Assembly: GCA_023460715.1 (NCBI GenBank) | Contig: JAEWPH010000194.1 | Location: 1-16,961, forward strand | DNA length: 16,961 nucleotides | Direction: 5' to 3' | Origin: Pseudomonadota bacterium | GTDB lineage: Bacteria; Pseudomonadota; Gammaproteobacteria; Burkholderiales; Burkholderiaceae_C | Shown here: piece after piece, positions 16,489 through 16,961 of the stretch | Layout of the letters: every line of letters starts with the position of its first letter | Position numbering within the stretch: the first letter of the stretch is position 1 | Position numbers and translations under genes: made by a program | Notes under the pieces: model-generated | The model's database searches: none | Seen by the model: the letters and a program-made list of their open reading frames with translations, nothing else | Told to the model about the DNA's origin: nothing

Positions 16489-16506
16489 ATACGCCAGGTG
16501 GCGTAT
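16489..16506. promoter_or_regulatory. palindromic operator candidate upstream of urtA
   Basis: ATACGCC (16489-16495) and GGCGTAT (16500-16506) are perfect inverted arms around AGGT. The site lies about 110 bp before the urtA start and 57 bp after the Lrp-remnant stop. Its size and place suit a dimeric regulator, but a short transcript hairpin is also possible. Confidence 0.45.
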
Positions 16507-16562
16507 GCGGGCGCAGCGCCTGCGGCCCGCCCCGCCAGGGCGTCCCCCCTGCCGCGCCCCGC

Positions 16563-16860
16563 TTACAGCGGTACCGTCACCGCCTTGCGCACCGGACTGG
16601 ACAGCACCAGCGACGTCGTCACCGCGCCATGCGCGGCCAGCGCGTCCACGACGCGCTCCAGGTCGCCGGGCTGGGCGATGGCGCAGCGGACGATGAAGCA
16701 GTCCTCCCCGGTCACACGGTCGGCCTCCAGCACTTCGGGCATCTGCTGGAACAGCTGCACGTAGGGCGCGATGCCGGTGTGCGTGGTCTGGATGCGGATG
16801 AGAGCTTGCAGCCCGATGCCGATGGCACGCAGATTGACCCGCGCCGCAGGGCCTGTTAAC
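16563..16860 (-). pseudogene. Lrp/AsnC-family regulator, C-terminal remnant
   Basis: About 98 codons ending at the TAA at 16563 encode the ligand-binding (RAM) half of an Lrp/AsnC regulator. The connecting strand is ARVNLRAIGIGLQALIRIQ, and the core is QQMPEVLEADRVTGEDCFIV, with the family's TGEDxF-type turn. In a complete protein the residues just before TGPAARVN should be the second half of a helix-turn-helix (Leu-Ser-Pro, Arg-Arg, Leu-Glu pattern). None of the three minus-strand frames from 16861 to the window edge shows this, and the continuing frame has no ATG. That upstream DNA is instead full of inverted repeats. I infer an insertion or deletion that removed the DNA-binding domain. The window edge prevents a final decision, so it could also be an odd partial gene. 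Confidence 0.55.
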
Positions 16861-16961
16861 GCGATGGAAGGGGATCGCGTTGCTCCACCAAGGGGCTGTA
16901 TGCAAGGCGCTCGCGCGCAGCAAGGCTGGTGCCTTGCAAGTGCGGGCAACGCCGCAGACGG
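16858..16961. repeat. inverted-repeat-rich segment abutting the Lrp remnant
   Basis: AACGCGAT (16858-16865) and ATCGCGTT (16874-16881) form perfect 8-bp arms around GGAAGGGG. TGCAAGGC (16901-16908) and GCCTTGCA (16931-16938) form a second perfect 8-bp pair. An outer GTTGC (16880-16884) and GCAAC (16946-16950) may close a larger fold. The density of palindromes and lack of coding sense suggest the end of a dispersed repeat or mobile element that continues past the window. Confidence 0.45.

Noticed and set aside
16473..16503. Possible sigma-54 promoter for urtA (CTGGCG...CGGCA on the minus strand)
   Set aside because: The spacing is GG-N11-GC rather than the required GG-N10-GC, and the -12 element lacks TTGC.
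16379..16562. Guanidine-I (ykkC) riboswitch upstream of the urea-type transporter
   Set aside because: I looked because such transporters can be guanidine-linked. The conserved ykkC stem-loop sequences are not present in the urtA leader.
12809..16696. A 1295-codon plus-strand open frame across urtA-urtC
   Set aside because: It lies antisense to recognised urt genes and crosses two intergenic repeats. Its His/Gln/Val-rich composition is typical of antisense frames in high-GC DNA.

Overview
The window is about 17 kb of GC-rich (roughly two-thirds G+C) chromosomal DNA. It is most likely from a beta-proteobacterium of the Burkholderiales, probably Comamonadaceae (Acidovorax/Paracidovorax-like). 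The grounds are the codon use, an orphan Bug-type solute-binding protein, a complete urtABCDE cassette, and several intergenic repeat families that I associate with Comamonadaceae genomes. I could not run a taxonomic search.

Left part (1-6.3 kb): sugar-acid use. A truncated MFS efflux-type transporter (minus, cut by the left edge) is followed by a glucarate dehydratase gene (gudD, minus), transcribed after a Bug-type periplasmic binding protein (minus). A divergent LacI/GntR-type regulator (plus) shares a 218-bp control region with the Bug gene. That region holds two inverted, near-palindromic operators 30 bp apart. The simplest model is a regulator-controlled Bug-gudD operon for glucarate or a related sugar acid, with a tandem-hairpin terminator between the two genes. 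Downstream of the regulator lies a membrane diguanylate cyclase (CHASE4-PAS-GGDEF).

Middle part (6.3-9.4 kb): three single genes. These are an EamA/DMT exporter (minus), a divergent MocR-type regulator with a PLP-binding aminotransferase-like domain (plus), and a convergent AhpD/carboxymuconolactone decarboxylase-like protein (minus).

Right part (9.6-16.4 kb): a five-gene minus-strand urea ABC transporter operon in the order urtA-urtB-urtC-urtD-urtE. Only the urtC-urtD junction is tight (ATGA overlap). Each of the other junctions contains repetitive DNA. A GC-rich hairpin repeat of about 118 bp occurs in two diverged copies, after urtA and after urtB. Between urtD and urtE sits a roughly 684-bp element that is one giant imperfect palindrome, with a small AGCGCTT palindrome next to it. 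Upstream of urtA are a short palindrome and then the C-terminal part of an Lrp/AsnC-family regulator. The sequence 5' of that remnant does not encode the expected helix-turn-helix and is instead rich in inverted repeats, so the gene looks interrupted.

Most genes belong to known families. The unusual content is the repeat architecture inside the urt operon, the paired operators, and the broken Lrp gene.
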